Source of the DNA: Dyadobacter koreensis | GTDB lineage: Bacteria; Bacteroidota; Bacteroidia; Cytophagales; Spirosomataceae | Assembly: GCF_900108855.1 (NCBI RefSeq) | Contig: NZ_FNXY01000008.1 | Coordinates: forward strand, 1 to 64,000 | Length of the DNA stretch: 64,000 nucleotides | Direction of reading: 5' to 3' | Part shown: piece after piece, positions 7,416 through 15,922 of the stretch | Position numbering within the stretch: position 1 is the first letter of the stretch | Layout: each line of letters opens with the position of its first letter | Notes under the pieces: generated by a model | Database searches by the model: none | Seen by the model: the letters and a program-made list of their open reading frames with translations, nothing else | What the model was told of the DNA's origin: nothing | Program-made: the position numbers and the translations under genes

Positions 7416-8129
7416 ATGACCGATTTTTTAAAAGCCAGGTGGGAGCATCTCGTGATGGCTAATTACAGCGTTCCACCGGAGCTGCTACAGCCTTATTTAC
7501 CCAAGGGTGTAGAACTCGATTATTTTAAAGGCGAAACGTTTGTCAGTCTGGTAGGATTTCTGTTTAGGGACACATCTGTTTTTAAAATTCCTATCCCATT
7601 TTTTGGCACGTTTGAGGAGGTAAATCTTCGGTTTTACGTCACGCGAAAGGATGCAGGCGAGATAAAAAGAGGTGTGGTATTTATAAACGAAACGGTTCCC
7701 AGCAAGCTTGTAGCGTGGGTTGCCAATTATTTATACAAAGAACATTACGTTGCAATTCCCACGAAACACCATTGGGATTTCAGTGAGAAATTACGAAAAA
7801 TTGAATATCAGTGGAAGATCGGAAAGGAGTGGAGCCGGATCTATGTGGAAGCATCGCCGCTAAGTTCACCAATGAAACCGGATAGCATAGAAGAATTTAT
7901 TTTTGAACATTATTACGGATATACCAGGATCGACGAAAATTCGACAGAGGAATATAACATCCGGCATCCGCGATGGGATGTTAATCAAGTGACGAACTAC
8001 AAAATAAATTGCAATTTTGAAGCAATGTATGGCCGCGATTTTGCATTCCTGAAAGATGTGAAACCAGATTCGATTTTGCTTGCGGAAGGTTCTGCTGTTT
8101 CCGTGAAGTGGAAAAGGAATCGTTTTTAA
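7416..8129 (+). CDS. DUF2071 family protein (YqjF-like)
   Basis: The 237-residue product starts MTDFLKARWEHLVMANYSVP and continues with LLQPYLPKGVELDYFKGETF and VSLVGFLFRDTSVF. This is the hallmark start of DUF2071 proteins, which share a fold with acetoacetate decarboxylase and have no settled function. There is no signal peptide. It stands alone, convergent with the gene ending at 8172 with a 42-base gap. Confidence 0.85.
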   Translation: MTDFLKARWEHLVMANYSVPPELLQPYLPKGVELDYFKGETFVSLVGFLFRDTSVFKIPIPFFGTFEEVNLRFYVTRKDAGEIKRGVVFINETVPSKLVAWVANYLYKEHYVAIPTKHHWDFSEKLRKIEYQWKIGKEWSRIYVEASPLSSPMKPDSIEEFIFEHYYGYTRIDENSTEEYNIRHPRWDVNQVTNYKINCNFEAMYGRDFAFLKDVKPDSILLAEGSAVSVKWKRNRF

Positions 8130-8171
8130 CTTTATAATTCTTCACAGGATTGTAAGTCAACAACGATCATC

Positions 8172-8690
8172 TCAGAAAACCTCCGCCAGACCAGCGAATT
8201 CAATATAATCAGATTTGACAAAATCGATAATTGCATCAATCTGACGTTTGTACATATTCTTTTGCTGTAACCTTGCAAAGAAAATTATTTCGGTATCGTC
8301 ATGGTTAAGAACAATTGCCCTGTCATAAGAAATGGAATCTTTATTCAGATCAAAAATCTGAAAATGAATTGTTAGCGCTTTCGCCTTCGGCCATGCTGCA
8401 AGCGAGCGGAAATTAATAGGCGCCAGAACAATATCTTCCGGGCGTTCAAATTTAAAAGTCAGGATCGGTACGTCGCACATCGTATGGAGCTCGAACCGGA
8501 AGTTGTTAAACCGTAGTTCTTCGCTGTTGTTTGTGCAAACTCTGACAATTACATTTTCTTTATTCGGGATAAGTTTAATGGTTTCAATGTTGATCATGCC
8601 TTTGAAGTTTTCCGCTTTCTTAAAGTGTTTCAGTCGTTTATTGTATTGATTTTCAGCTGTTAAATTAATAAATGATATTTTTGGTATCAT
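8172..8690 (-). CDS. Hypothetical protein (start uncertain)
   Basis: An open frame extends back to 8741. ATG codons at 8688-8690 and 8595-8597 are both possible starts; the shorter form begins MINIETIKLIPNKENVIVRV and covers the part that looks like a compact beta-rich domain, ending in a helix IDAIIDFVKSDYIEFAG. No motif, signal peptide or membrane helix was recognised. It stands between the convergent DUF2071 gene and the terminator at 8828, so it is a single-gene unit. Confidence 0.5.
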   Translation of the reverse strand: MIPKISFINLTAENQYNKRLKHFKKAENFKGMINIETIKLIPNKENVIVRVCTNNSEELRFNNFRFELHTMCDVPILTFKFERPEDIVLAPINFRSLAAWPKAKALTIHFQIFDLNKDSISYDRAIVLNHDDTEIIFFARLQQKNMYKRQIDAIIDFVKSDYIEFAGLAEVF

Positions 8691-8827
8691 TAAAATGATT
8701 AATTTAGTATCAATAATACAGATTTTCTTTTGAAAAGACAAGAATCAAATTCAAATCAGAAAGAATATTTTTTCAGGAATTAAATTTATCGTTCCGAATA
8801 AGAATGCAAATGGAACAGGGTATAAAG

Positions 8828-8871
8828 AAAAAGTGAAGGAGCTGTATTTTGATACGGCTCCTTCACTTTTT
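8828..8871 (-). terminator. Strong hairpin terminator (either direction)
   Basis: Fifteen-base arms (8828-8842 and 8857-8871) pair perfectly, and the stem can be extended inward by four more pairs. A-runs and T-runs flank it on both sides. It serves the gene ending at 8899. Confidence 0.85.
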
Positions 8872-8898
8872 ATAATTTATTTGTGAGATGTCAATCTG

Positions 8899-9336
8899 TT
8901 ATTTTTGAAACTCCGTTGGTTCTGCTTCGAGCACACCGACGTCAGAATCTTCAACACCCGTTACCATGCGAGTAATCGCAAATGCTCCGGGAGATGTTTC
9001 AAGAATGGCATATTCGCTGTAAGATGTTCCACTTGACGAGTACGGAGTGGCACGAACTTCGCGTCCGTTGTATACAACTGTTGCATAAACCTGGGTGATA
9101 AGGCAGACACCGCGACGGTTAGACCAATCTCCGTTAGGCGCGATCTGGAACCTGTCGTCTGAACAAAACGCACTTGCGTAGTTTACTTTGCCATTGATCA
9201 CCTGGTAAGGCGTTGAATTTTTAACATGAACATCAGGATAAGCCATGATTTCTTTTAGGTTACGTTGAATATTATCCAGGATTCGTTTCCGGGACAGATC
9301 AAAAGTAGTATGGAAATAAGGTCTGAGGAAGACCAT
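8899..9336 (-). CDS. Hypothetical protein with operator-like palindrome at its start
   Basis: The frame starts with GTG at 9342 or, more likely, with ATG at 9334-9336, giving about 145 residues beginning MVFLRPYFHTTFDLSRKRIL. The centre contains FCSDDRFQIAPNGDWSNRR and a beta-rich stretch to the acidic end EAEPTEFQK. No known domain was recognised and no signal peptide is evident. An inverted repeat at 9335-9366 covers the start region, suggesting repression at or near the translation start. It is a single-gene unit closed by the terminator at 8828. Confidence 0.5.
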   Translation of the reverse strand: MVFLRPYFHTTFDLSRKRILDNIQRNLKEIMAYPDVHVKNSTPYQVINGKVNYASAFCSDDRFQIAPNGDWSNRRGVCLITQVYATVVYNGREVRATPYSSSGTSYSEYAILETSPGAFAITRMVTGVEDSDVGVLEAEPTEFQK

Positions 9337-9366
9337 AAACACGTGATTATAAAAACACGTGTTTAT
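9335..9366. promoter_or_regulatory. Inverted repeat, candidate operator
   Basis: Eleven-base arms ATAAACACGTG (9335-9345) and CACGTGTTTAT (9356-9366) are exact reverse complements separated by 10 bases, so their centres are two helical turns apart. This is the geometry of a dimeric repressor site. The left arm overlaps the start codon of the reverse-strand gene. Confidence 0.5.
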
Positions 9367-9496
9367 ACTTAGTCTTGTTTTTTATTGTTATAATTATATT
9401 TTTTCACTCTCGAAACTGTAAAATGTTTTTGTTCATTTTAAAAATTTCTGCGTCACTGATTATTGGTTATATTACTAAAACAAAAGCCAGGGTGTC

Positions 9497-10792
9497 ATGC
9501 GAGACGACAAGAATAACGAATCAAAGCAGGGGAATATTCATACAGAAAGTTTTAGCGAATCACGAAGAAACTGGTTGGTCACAGCGGGCGCTATTCCCTT
9601 TGCAACAGGTCTGTTGAAGGTCCGGAAAAGTATGGCTTCGACGGTTTTGAAGCACGGGATTTTACCTGCGAAAGATAAATTCCAGATCAGCGGGACTTAC
9701 CTGAATGCAGCCTACACACACCCGATGAGTCTTGGAAGTGCCAATGCGATAAAATCTTTTCTGGATCTGAGAATGGTAAACGGACGGGGGAAGGGTGTCA
9801 ATATGGCGACAGATCGCAGGGAGGCACTTGATCTTTTTGCTAAACTTATTAATGCTGATCCTCAGGAACTGGCATGGGTTCCGAGTACGATGGTTGGTGA
9901 AAATCTGGTTGTTTCCGGACTTGGATTGCCTGGGTCAAAAGCCCGTGTTGTCACGGATGCTTACCATTTCGACGGTTCATTATATCTCTATCAGCAACTG
10001 GCAAAACAGGGGCTGGACTTGCATATACTGGGACCTCGCAACAATCAAATCGATATGAACGAACTGGATGTCGCGATAAAACCTGGTACGCGGCTGGTTG
10101 CAATCTCGCTGGTTTCAACAATCAATGGTTTTCAGCACGACCTGAAGGCTGTCTGCGATCTTGCGCATTCCCGCGGGGCAATGGTTTATGCAGACATTAT
10201 TCAGGCTGCCGGTGCCGTACCAATTGACGTAAAAGAAAGCGGTGTAGATTTTTGTGCCTGCTCAACGTACAAATGGTTAATGGGTGATTTCGGTGTAGGA
10301 TTTCTTTATGTCCGCAAAGACAGGCTTGAAATGCTCAAACGCAGTCAATATGGTTACAGGCAGCTGGCAGACTATGCTTTTCACGCTTTTCCGTTTGATC
10401 AGCCCGGAACAGAACTTTTTGAATCGCGGCCGAAAGAGGATACAGGCGGGCATTTTGAAGTTGGAACTTTGGGAAACGAGGCGGTAGCGGCTTTACGATA
10501 CTCGCTGGGATTGCTCCTTGAAACCGGCATTGATAAAATTCAGCAGTTCCGGCAGCCGATGATTGATCGCTTGCAATCGGCGTTGCCGGAACTGGGCTAC
10601 GCACAAATGACTCCCGCAAATTCAAAGTCGCCGATCGTAAGTTTTGCTTTCAGAGATGCCTCAAAAATTCTGAAATCACGTTTGGATGCAGCTGATATAA
10701 ATATTCAGTTGTATGAAAACCGGTTGCGTATATCACCATCGTTTTATAACGATACGGATGATATTGAAAAACTGATTAAGGTATTGTCTTGA
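9497..10792 (+). CDS. Class V aminotransferase / cysteine desulfurase-like PLP enzyme with Tat-type leader
   Basis: The 431-residue product is a fold-type I PLP enzyme of the class V (NifS/CsdA/kynureninase-like) superfamily. The cofactor-binding segment is CACSTYKWLMGDFGVGFLYV with the Schiff-base lysine at residue 259, and the aspartate that contacts the pyridine nitrogen sits in AMVYADIIQAAGA. The N-terminal 50 residues contain SRRNWLVTAGAIPFATGLL, which resembles a twin-arginine signal; export of a folded, cofactor-loaded enzyme by Tat would be consistent. Substrate cannot be deduced; relatives act on cysteine, selenocysteine or isopenicillin N. No operon partner is nearby. Confidence 0.8.
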   Translation: MRDDKNNESKQGNIHTESFSESRRNWLVTAGAIPFATGLLKVRKSMASTVLKHGILPAKDKFQISGTYLNAAYTHPMSLGSANAIKSFLDLRMVNGRGKGVNMATDRREALDLFAKLINADPQELAWVPSTMVGENLVVSGLGLPGSKARVVTDAYHFDGSLYLYQQLAKQGLDLHILGPRNNQIDMNELDVAIKPGTRLVAISLVSTINGFQHDLKAVCDLAHSRGAMVYADIIQAAGAVPIDVKESGVDFCACSTYKWLMGDFGVGFLYVRKDRLEMLKRSQYGYRQLADYAFHAFPFDQPGTELFESRPKEDTGGHFEVGTLGNEAVAALRYSLGLLLETGIDKIQQFRQPMIDRLQSALPELGYAQMTPANSKSPIVSFAFRDASKILKSRLDAADINIQLYENRLRISPSFYNDTDDIEKLIKVLS

Positions 10793-10860
10793 TCTGGAAT
10801 GATGTCACCGACCAGTGATTTCGAATGGTTCGTTAAATTTTTGTTGGTAATAATCAGATT

Positions 10861-11553
10861 TTAGATTGCCAGACCGTCCTGGTCCGTCGTTAGAATTTCG
10901 CTCATGTAATTGAAAAACGGGCGCATATTTTTAAATGCTTCATTGGCTTTTTGAAGAAATGTCGGGCTCAGTACCTCTTCATCCGAAAAGTTTTTAATCA
11001 GCAGAAATTGTTTGTACCGGAGCAGGTCAATAGCCTCATCATTCTTGTCAAAACCTTTGGGAGTTGTTTTAACCTGCTCACCCTTTAAGCTTCCAAAGGC
11101 ATCGATGAAGGATTTGCTGTTTAAGATCTTTTTTATTGGCGCGGGATCAAAACTGATATCGTCACGGATACGTTTCAGATCTTCCGGATTGGGCGCCCAG
11201 AAACCTCCTGCGAGAAAACTGTTTCCGGGCTGAATATGGAAATAATAACCTCCTCTGCGCTGCTTGGTTGCACGTGTAAAACTTCCGCTCCAATTAATTT
11301 TATAGGGAATCTTTTCCTTTGAAAAACGGGTATCCCGATAAATCCTTTGAAGACTTTTCTTTCCTGATACAGTTTCAATTAAATCATGCCTGTTCAATTC
11401 ATCCAGTAAAGCGTCAGCAAAAATTTCGATATTTTTTTGCTGCTCCAGAAAATCATCTTTATGAGAATTAAACCAGTCACGGTTATTATTCTCTTTTAAA
11501 GATTTTAGAAATTCCAGACTGGATGCAGGTATTTTTATTTGTTGCGCAGGCAT
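10861..11553 (-). CDS. DUF2461 family protein
   Basis: The 230-residue product shows the family pattern LEFLKSLKENNNRDWFNSHK near residue 14, then RIYRDTRFSKEKIPYK and GGYYFHIQPGNSFLAGG. DUF2461 (TIGR02453) proteins are widespread, soluble and of unknown function. Length is typical. It lies 36 bases from the end of the RarD-like gene start region on the same strand, so the two may be co-transcribed. Confidence 0.88.
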   Translation of the reverse strand: MPAQQIKIPASSLEFLKSLKENNNRDWFNSHKDDFLEQQKNIEIFADALLDELNRHDLIETVSGKKSLQRIYRDTRFSKEKIPYKINWSGSFTRATKQRRGGYYFHIQPGNSFLAGGFWAPNPEDLKRIRDDISFDPAPIKKILNSKSFIDAFGSLKGEQVKTTPKGFDKNDEAIDLLRYKQFLLIKNFSDEEVLSPTFLQKANEAFKNMRPFFNYMSEILTTDQDGLAI

Positions 11554-11589
11554 GAGATGATGAATATTTTTTAATTAAAAATCTGATAA

Positions 11590-12492
11590 TCAGCTATTTA
11601 ATTCAACGTTTCTTACCTTGAACAGGTGATGTTTATTAAATAAAATAATAGCTAACAAGATAAGTCCATAGGCCATATATTGCAATGCTGTGATTTCCTC
11701 TTTAAAGTAAAAAACAGCAAACATAAAGCCGATTAATGGGTTAATATACAGCAAGATGCCCATCGTTGAAGAATTGACCCCTTGCAAAGCATAAAGGTTC
11801 ATGAAAAGGGGCATTATTGTAAAAACAACCGCAATCAGCGCGATCATAATATAAAAGAAATGTCCTGATGGAACTGCTGCGCTATATACAGGATAAAATG
11901 GAAGCAGAATAAATGCCGAGAAAAGGATTTGTAAAGTGAGTAATATGAATTTATCAAAGCCGAAATTTTTACGCTGACTGACCAGATACAATGCGTAAGA
12001 AGCAGCAATGATGAGACTGTAAAGCAGATCGGTAACATGGTTGATCGATAGCAGCATACAGCTAAATGTACTTATGCCAACCGCTGTCCATTGCCAGCGG
12101 CTCAGTTTTTCGTGCAAAATAAAGTAGGCAAAAACGGTTGTAAGAATGGGGCAGACAAGATAGGCCAACGCGCCGGCCTTCACACTGATATGATTGACCG
12201 CATAAATAAAAAAGAACCAGTTTCCGGTAAGCAGCAATCCGCCCGATAAAGTCAAGAGGATGGCTTGCTTTTTTTGCTTCGCTGTTAATTTCTGAAAAAA
12301 CCCAATGTTTTGTTTTAACACTTTTGCCCGGAGCGTCAGCCCGATGATCAGCATAATAACGGCACAAAAAAAGACGCGGTAAAAAAGTATATCAAGGGAA
12401 GCATATTCGTGGAGTGCCTTTAAAGCGAGACTAAAAAATCCCCAAATAGCGAACGAAGAAAGCGCAGATAAGTAATATTTTGACAAATTCAT
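11590..12492 (-). CDS. EamA-family transporter, RarD-like
   Basis: The 300-residue product has about ten hydrophobic helices arranged as two EamA repeats of five. The start MNLSKYYLSALSSFAIWGFF and the following YASLDILFYRVFFCAVIML match RarD-type permeases of the drug/metabolite transporter superfamily. Substrate is unknown. It is upstream of the DUF2461 gene on the same strand with a gap of about 36 bases. Confidence 0.85.
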   Translation of the reverse strand: MNLSKYYLSALSSFAIWGFFSLALKALHEYASLDILFYRVFFCAVIMLIIGLTLRAKVLKQNIGFFQKLTAKQKKQAILLTLSGGLLLTGNWFFFIYAVNHISVKAGALAYLVCPILTTVFAYFILHEKLSRWQWTAVGISTFSCMLLSINHVTDLLYSLIIAASYALYLVSQRKNFGFDKFILLTLQILFSAFILLPFYPVYSAAVPSGHFFYIMIALIAVVFTIMPLFMNLYALQGVNSSTMGILLYINPLIGFMFAVFYFKEEITALQYMAYGLILLAIILFNKHHLFKVRNVELNS

Positions 12493-12781
12493 TACTGTTG
12501 ATTCATTGATACTTAAAAGAAATAGAAGGGCCGGTAAGAGAAATAAGTTCCCAAAATCAGAGGATATCGGAGAGCTTGGCTGTGTGATGCAGAAAATTAA
12601 GCTGGCGAAATTTGTGATGTTTATTTATTTCCCCATCTTTTTAAAAATAAATACTCGTCTGATAAATGGTAATAAATGTTAACTTGCTAATATTTAATAA
12701 TTTATAATTGGCGTAATGCGTTTCATTTACTTAGCACGACAATTTTATTAAGATTCGCAGTATCATCTTATTTTACCCAAC

Positions 12782-13975
12782 ATGCAGTTACGTTCAGGTG
12801 CTTCCGGATTCAGACATATCTCATTCATTATTCTCTTATCTTTTGTTATTCTCCAGTCTTGTAAGAAAGATGCGGAAAAAATGACAAGAGAGGAACTTGC
12901 TCAGGAATTGAGCAAAGAAAAACATTACAGCAAACTTTTAGAGTATGCATCCAGTGCAGGAATAAAGACTGATAAATTTACTAATCCGGAATCTGCAAGG
13001 GTTTTTGCATTGCTGGAAGAAGCCGGTTTTGGTCATCAGCCGTCCATTCGGTATATAAATAAAAAAATGCCTGCCGATACCGCAGTTTTAAGAACCGCAG
13101 CCGAAAATCTGGTGAAAGGTGAGGAAGTGTCCAAGGTTATGGAGTCACTCGAACCGGAATTTCCAGTCTATAAAAATCTTAAAAAACATTACACACGGTT
13201 AATTACGGAAAACAAAAAAGATAGTGCTGCTGTGGTCGCGGAATCTTTAAACGCGTACCGGTGGATACACAGGCAGTCTAACGGCGCGCCAAGAATCGTG
13301 ATGGTAAATATCCGTGGGGCGTATCTGACTGGCATGGATGCCACTGGAAAAGACATGATCAGTATGAGAACGGTGGCCGGAAAGAGAGATACGCCAACGC
13401 CGACAATCGATACATATGCGACAAGTATCGTGACGAACCCGTATTGGAACGTTCCGAAGAGTATCGCGATCAAAGAAATTTTTCCGAAAGCTGCGCGTGA
13501 CGAAAATTATTTGTCGAGAAATAAAATTGAAATTATTAAAGGAAAAGGCGAAGTCGTTGACCCGGCCGATATTGACTGGGAATCAATGACAGCCGAAAAA
13601 TTTCCTTACCGTTTTCGTCAGGAAACAGGTGGGGACAACTCCCTTGGTTTGTTAAAAGTTGAAATTAAAAACCCGCTTGCGATCTATCTGCATGATACGA
13701 ATGCAAGATATTTATTTGCCAGTGATCAGCGGTGGAGAAGCCATGGATGTGTCAGAGTACAGCGTCCGACCGACCTTGCCAATTTTATGGCAGGAGAAAA
13801 GTTACTTGAAAACGATTCTTTAACCGAGCCGGACACTGTTTCTGTTCCACCGAAATGGCATAAATTGAAGAAAAGGATTCCAGTGTTTCTTTTGTATCTG
13901 GGTGCCGATTGTAACGAAAAAGGCGACCTGCTTTATTTTGCAGATGTATATAAAAGAGATGCACCCAGCGCCTGA
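12782..13975 (+). CDS. Lipoprotein L,D-transpeptidase, YcbB/LdtD-like
   Basis: The 397-residue product carries a lipoprotein signal ending in VILQSC, so it should be anchored to a membrane in the periplasm. The C-terminal half is a YkuD catalytic domain with the active-site motif SHGCVRVQRPTDLA, preceded by NPYWNVPKSIAIKEIFP and AIYLHDTNARYLF, the order seen in YcbB/LdtD enzymes. These form 3-3 crosslinks in peptidoglycan. A clear peptidoglycan-binding domain is not seen in the N-terminal half. Its 3' end overlaps by 43 bases the end of a second, oppositely oriented L,D-transpeptidase-type gene. Confidence 0.9.
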   Translation: MQLRSGASGFRHISFIILLSFVILQSCKKDAEKMTREELAQELSKEKHYSKLLEYASSAGIKTDKFTNPESARVFALLEEAGFGHQPSIRYINKKMPADTAVLRTAAENLVKGEEVSKVMESLEPEFPVYKNLKKHYTRLITENKKDSAAVVAESLNAYRWIHRQSNGAPRIVMVNIRGAYLTGMDATGKDMISMRTVAGKRDTPTPTIDTYATSIVTNPYWNVPKSIAIKEIFPKAARDENYLSRNKIEIIKGKGEVVDPADIDWESMTAEKFPYRFRQETGGDNSLGLLKVEIKNPLAIYLHDTNARYLFASDQRWRSHGCVRVQRPTDLANFMAGEKLLENDSLTEPDTVSVPPKWHKLKKRIPVFLLYLGADCNEKGDLLYFADVYKRDAPSA

Positions 13976-14718
13976 CCTTTTTCTTTCATAAGATTAAGTC
14001 CGGCCAAAAGCGATGATTTTTGAAAATAATTTGGGTTTTGGGAATAAATAAAAAGCCCTGCTCCGTTGTACATAAGCTGAATCAGTTTTTTATGGTCAGC
14101 AATTGAAACCGCGGGGCAACCTTGGCTTCTTCCCAAACGACCTGTATTTTTAATAAAATCTTCGCTTACGTAGTCAGCACCGTGCATAACAATGGCACGT
14201 TCGAAAGCACGGTCATTGATGCCTTTCTCCACACCTTCAAGTCTGAGCGAAAGGCCATGTTTGCCCTGATAAGTACCAAGCGTTTTATAAAATCCTAAAC
14301 TCGACTGATATGATGAATTATTGTTTGAAAAGTTCTTCGCAAACTCCTGACCAGAGTTTCTTCCATGAGCAACAAAAGTGTTCAGGAGTAATTTCTTCTC
14401 TAAAAAATCGATTACATACAGCCGCTTCTTACAAGAAGACTGGCTGAAATCAGCGATTGCCATGATGTGTTTTCCAAGATTCATTTTTTGATAACCATAC
14501 CAGGCATATTGAAAAGCTGCTTCCGATAATCCCTTGTTTTTCAGATCAAGAGAATCATAAATAGCAGTCCATTCTGGCTTGGATACAGAATCCTGATGAA
14601 CTATTATAGTGTCGTTGGAGGAACGATCAGAAATAAAAAGTGGATTAATTTTTTGAAAGCCAAAGGAAACGCTAAGCGCAACAACCATTAATACTACTAC
14701 AACCTGTGCTTTTGTCAT
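13933..14718 (-). CDS. YkuD_2-type murein L,D-transpeptidase-like protein
   Basis: The 261-residue product has an N-terminal signal/anchor (VVVVLMVVALSVSFGFQ) and a catalytic domain of the murein L,D-transpeptidase type common in Bacteroidota. The conserved pieces are YVIDFLEKKLLLNTFVAHGR, AIVMHGADYVSEDFI and the active-site motif RSQGCPAVS with its cysteine. Proteins of this type are expected to act on peptidoglycan in the periplasm. It is convergent with, and overlaps, the LdtD-like gene. Confidence 0.85.
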   Translation of the reverse strand: MTKAQVVVVLMVVALSVSFGFQKINPLFISDRSSNDTIIVHQDSVSKPEWTAIYDSLDLKNKGLSEAAFQYAWYGYQKMNLGKHIMAIADFSQSSCKKRLYVIDFLEKKLLLNTFVAHGRNSGQEFAKNFSNNNSSYQSSLGFYKTLGTYQGKHGLSLRLEGVEKGINDRAFERAIVMHGADYVSEDFIKNTGRLGRSQGCPAVSIADHKKLIQLMYNGAGLFIYSQNPNYFQKSSLLAGLNLMKEKGQALGASLLYTSAK

Positions 14719-15138
14719 CTCGAATACTTAAGGTTTTTAAATATGATTCAGCAAAGAGGACCGGGTGGAAATACTATTTTAGAAAACGTAAGAAGAGAAA
14801 AAAACTTGTTTTCCGGCATCTCTTATCTTTTGTATCTGCGAGTTAAGCTAACATCACTTACGTTAGAAATGGTTCCTGTCAAAAAATCAAATACTTGAAA
14901 GTCCGCCTATTATGGAGTTTTCGGGGCATTTTTGATAAAATTTTAAAGGAAATTATATCCTAATGAAATTTTAATAACAATATTTTCAGCTTTTTGCGCA
15001 TGTTTGTAATCCGATCTGCACACGTCGTCGTAAATATCTGTTAACTGCTCTCCGAAAGTTATAGTTATTAAGTACTAAGTTTAACCTTGCCACCTACTAA
15101 ATTAGGGCAGATTCCCCGGTCTGCCAGGAGTGAATATT
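14719..15138. other. Intergenic region between L,D-transpeptidase and response regulator
   Basis: These 420 bases separate two divergent genes and must hold both promoters. The sequence is moderately A+T-rich with no clear hairpin or repeat. No gene was seen. Confidence 0.4.
15126..15130 (+). promoter_or_regulatory. Shine-Dalgarno-like site deciding the response-regulator start
   Basis: AGGAG lies 8 bases before ATG 15139, whereas the alternative GTG at 15130 overlaps it. This favours ATG 15139. Such a clear site is uncommon in this window. Confidence 0.55.
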
Positions 15139-15816
15139 ATGAATAAGTGCAAAATTTTAATCGTTGACAACAGTACAATCGTAAGGATTGGATTGGGTCA
15201 GGTAATCAGGGAAAATTTCAATTGTGAGATATTATCTGAGGAGAGTTCTTCGCAGGGAGTTATTGATATTTTTCAGAAAAAGATCAAGTTTGATATCGTT
15301 GTAATCGGAACAATTTCGGAAGAAGTCGAAGATCTGATCAATGAAATCAAACAGAATAATAGTCATACGAGAATCCTGATTTTCGCCAAGACCATGCATT
15401 ATCCCCATGCGATGAGTTATCTGATCGCAGGTGCAAATGGTTTTCTTACGCAGTCAGCTCCGGGTGAGGAGATTGCTCTGGCAGTTGGAAAAGTGCTGAA
15501 TCAGGAACGTTATCTATGTATGGAATTGCTTGAAGCAATGGCTCAGGAAACTTTCCTAAATAACGTACACCGGCGGAAAAATTCGCCGCATAAGAGCAAA
15601 GAAACCACCCATCATTCTCTGAACGACAAACTTTCACGACGTCAGAAAGAGATTGTGGAGTATCTCATTAAAGGAGAATCCTTATCTGCGATCGCTAATC
15701 ACTTGGATATTAAAGTTTCTACGGTTGGAACGCATAAGTCTATCGTATTTGAGAAACTGGGCGTGAAGAATGTGCTCGAATTAATCGAAATGTATTACGG
15801 AGATCTGATTGTTTAG
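15139..15816 (+). CDS. NarL/LuxR-type response regulator with degenerate receiver
   Basis: The 225-residue product has an N-terminal receiver-like domain (MNKCKILIVDNSTIVRIGLG) and a C-terminal LuxR-type helix-turn-helix domain (LSRRQKEIVEYLIKGESLSA, then VSTVGTHKSIVFEKL). In the receiver, the phospho-acceptor aspartate position is Gly57 in FDIVVIGT, one residue of the acidic pair is Asn, and the usual lysine near the end is replaced in GFLTQ. It therefore probably works without phosphorylation, by binding, dimerisation or abundance. No kinase is adjacent. DNA targets are unknown. Confidence 0.85.
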   Translation: MNKCKILIVDNSTIVRIGLGQVIRENFNCEILSEESSSQGVIDIFQKKIKFDIVVIGTISEEVEDLINEIKQNNSHTRILIFAKTMHYPHAMSYLIAGANGFLTQSAPGEEIALAVGKVLNQERYLCMELLEAMAQETFLNNVHRRKNSPHKSKETTHHSLNDKLSRRQKEIVEYLIKGESLSAIANHLDIKVSTVGTHKSIVFEKLGVKNVLELIEMYYGDLIV

Positions 15817-15883
15817 CTTACAGCAGTTTTTTTGCCTTCCTTTTAATATCGTTCGGTTTTATTCTGGCATGATATTACTATAC

Positions 15884-15913
15884 GTTATAGTTGAATTATA
15901 ATCGAACTATAAC
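15884..15913. promoter_or_regulatory. Inverted repeat upstream of the 15923 gene
   Basis: Nine-base arms GTTATAGTT (15884-15892) and AACTATAAC (15905-15913) are exact reverse complements with a 12-base spacer, so the half-sites are 21 bases apart. The site ends 10 bases before the ATG and could be a repressor operator or a 5'-leader hairpin. Confidence 0.45.
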
Positions 15914-15922
15914 CTGTATTAA

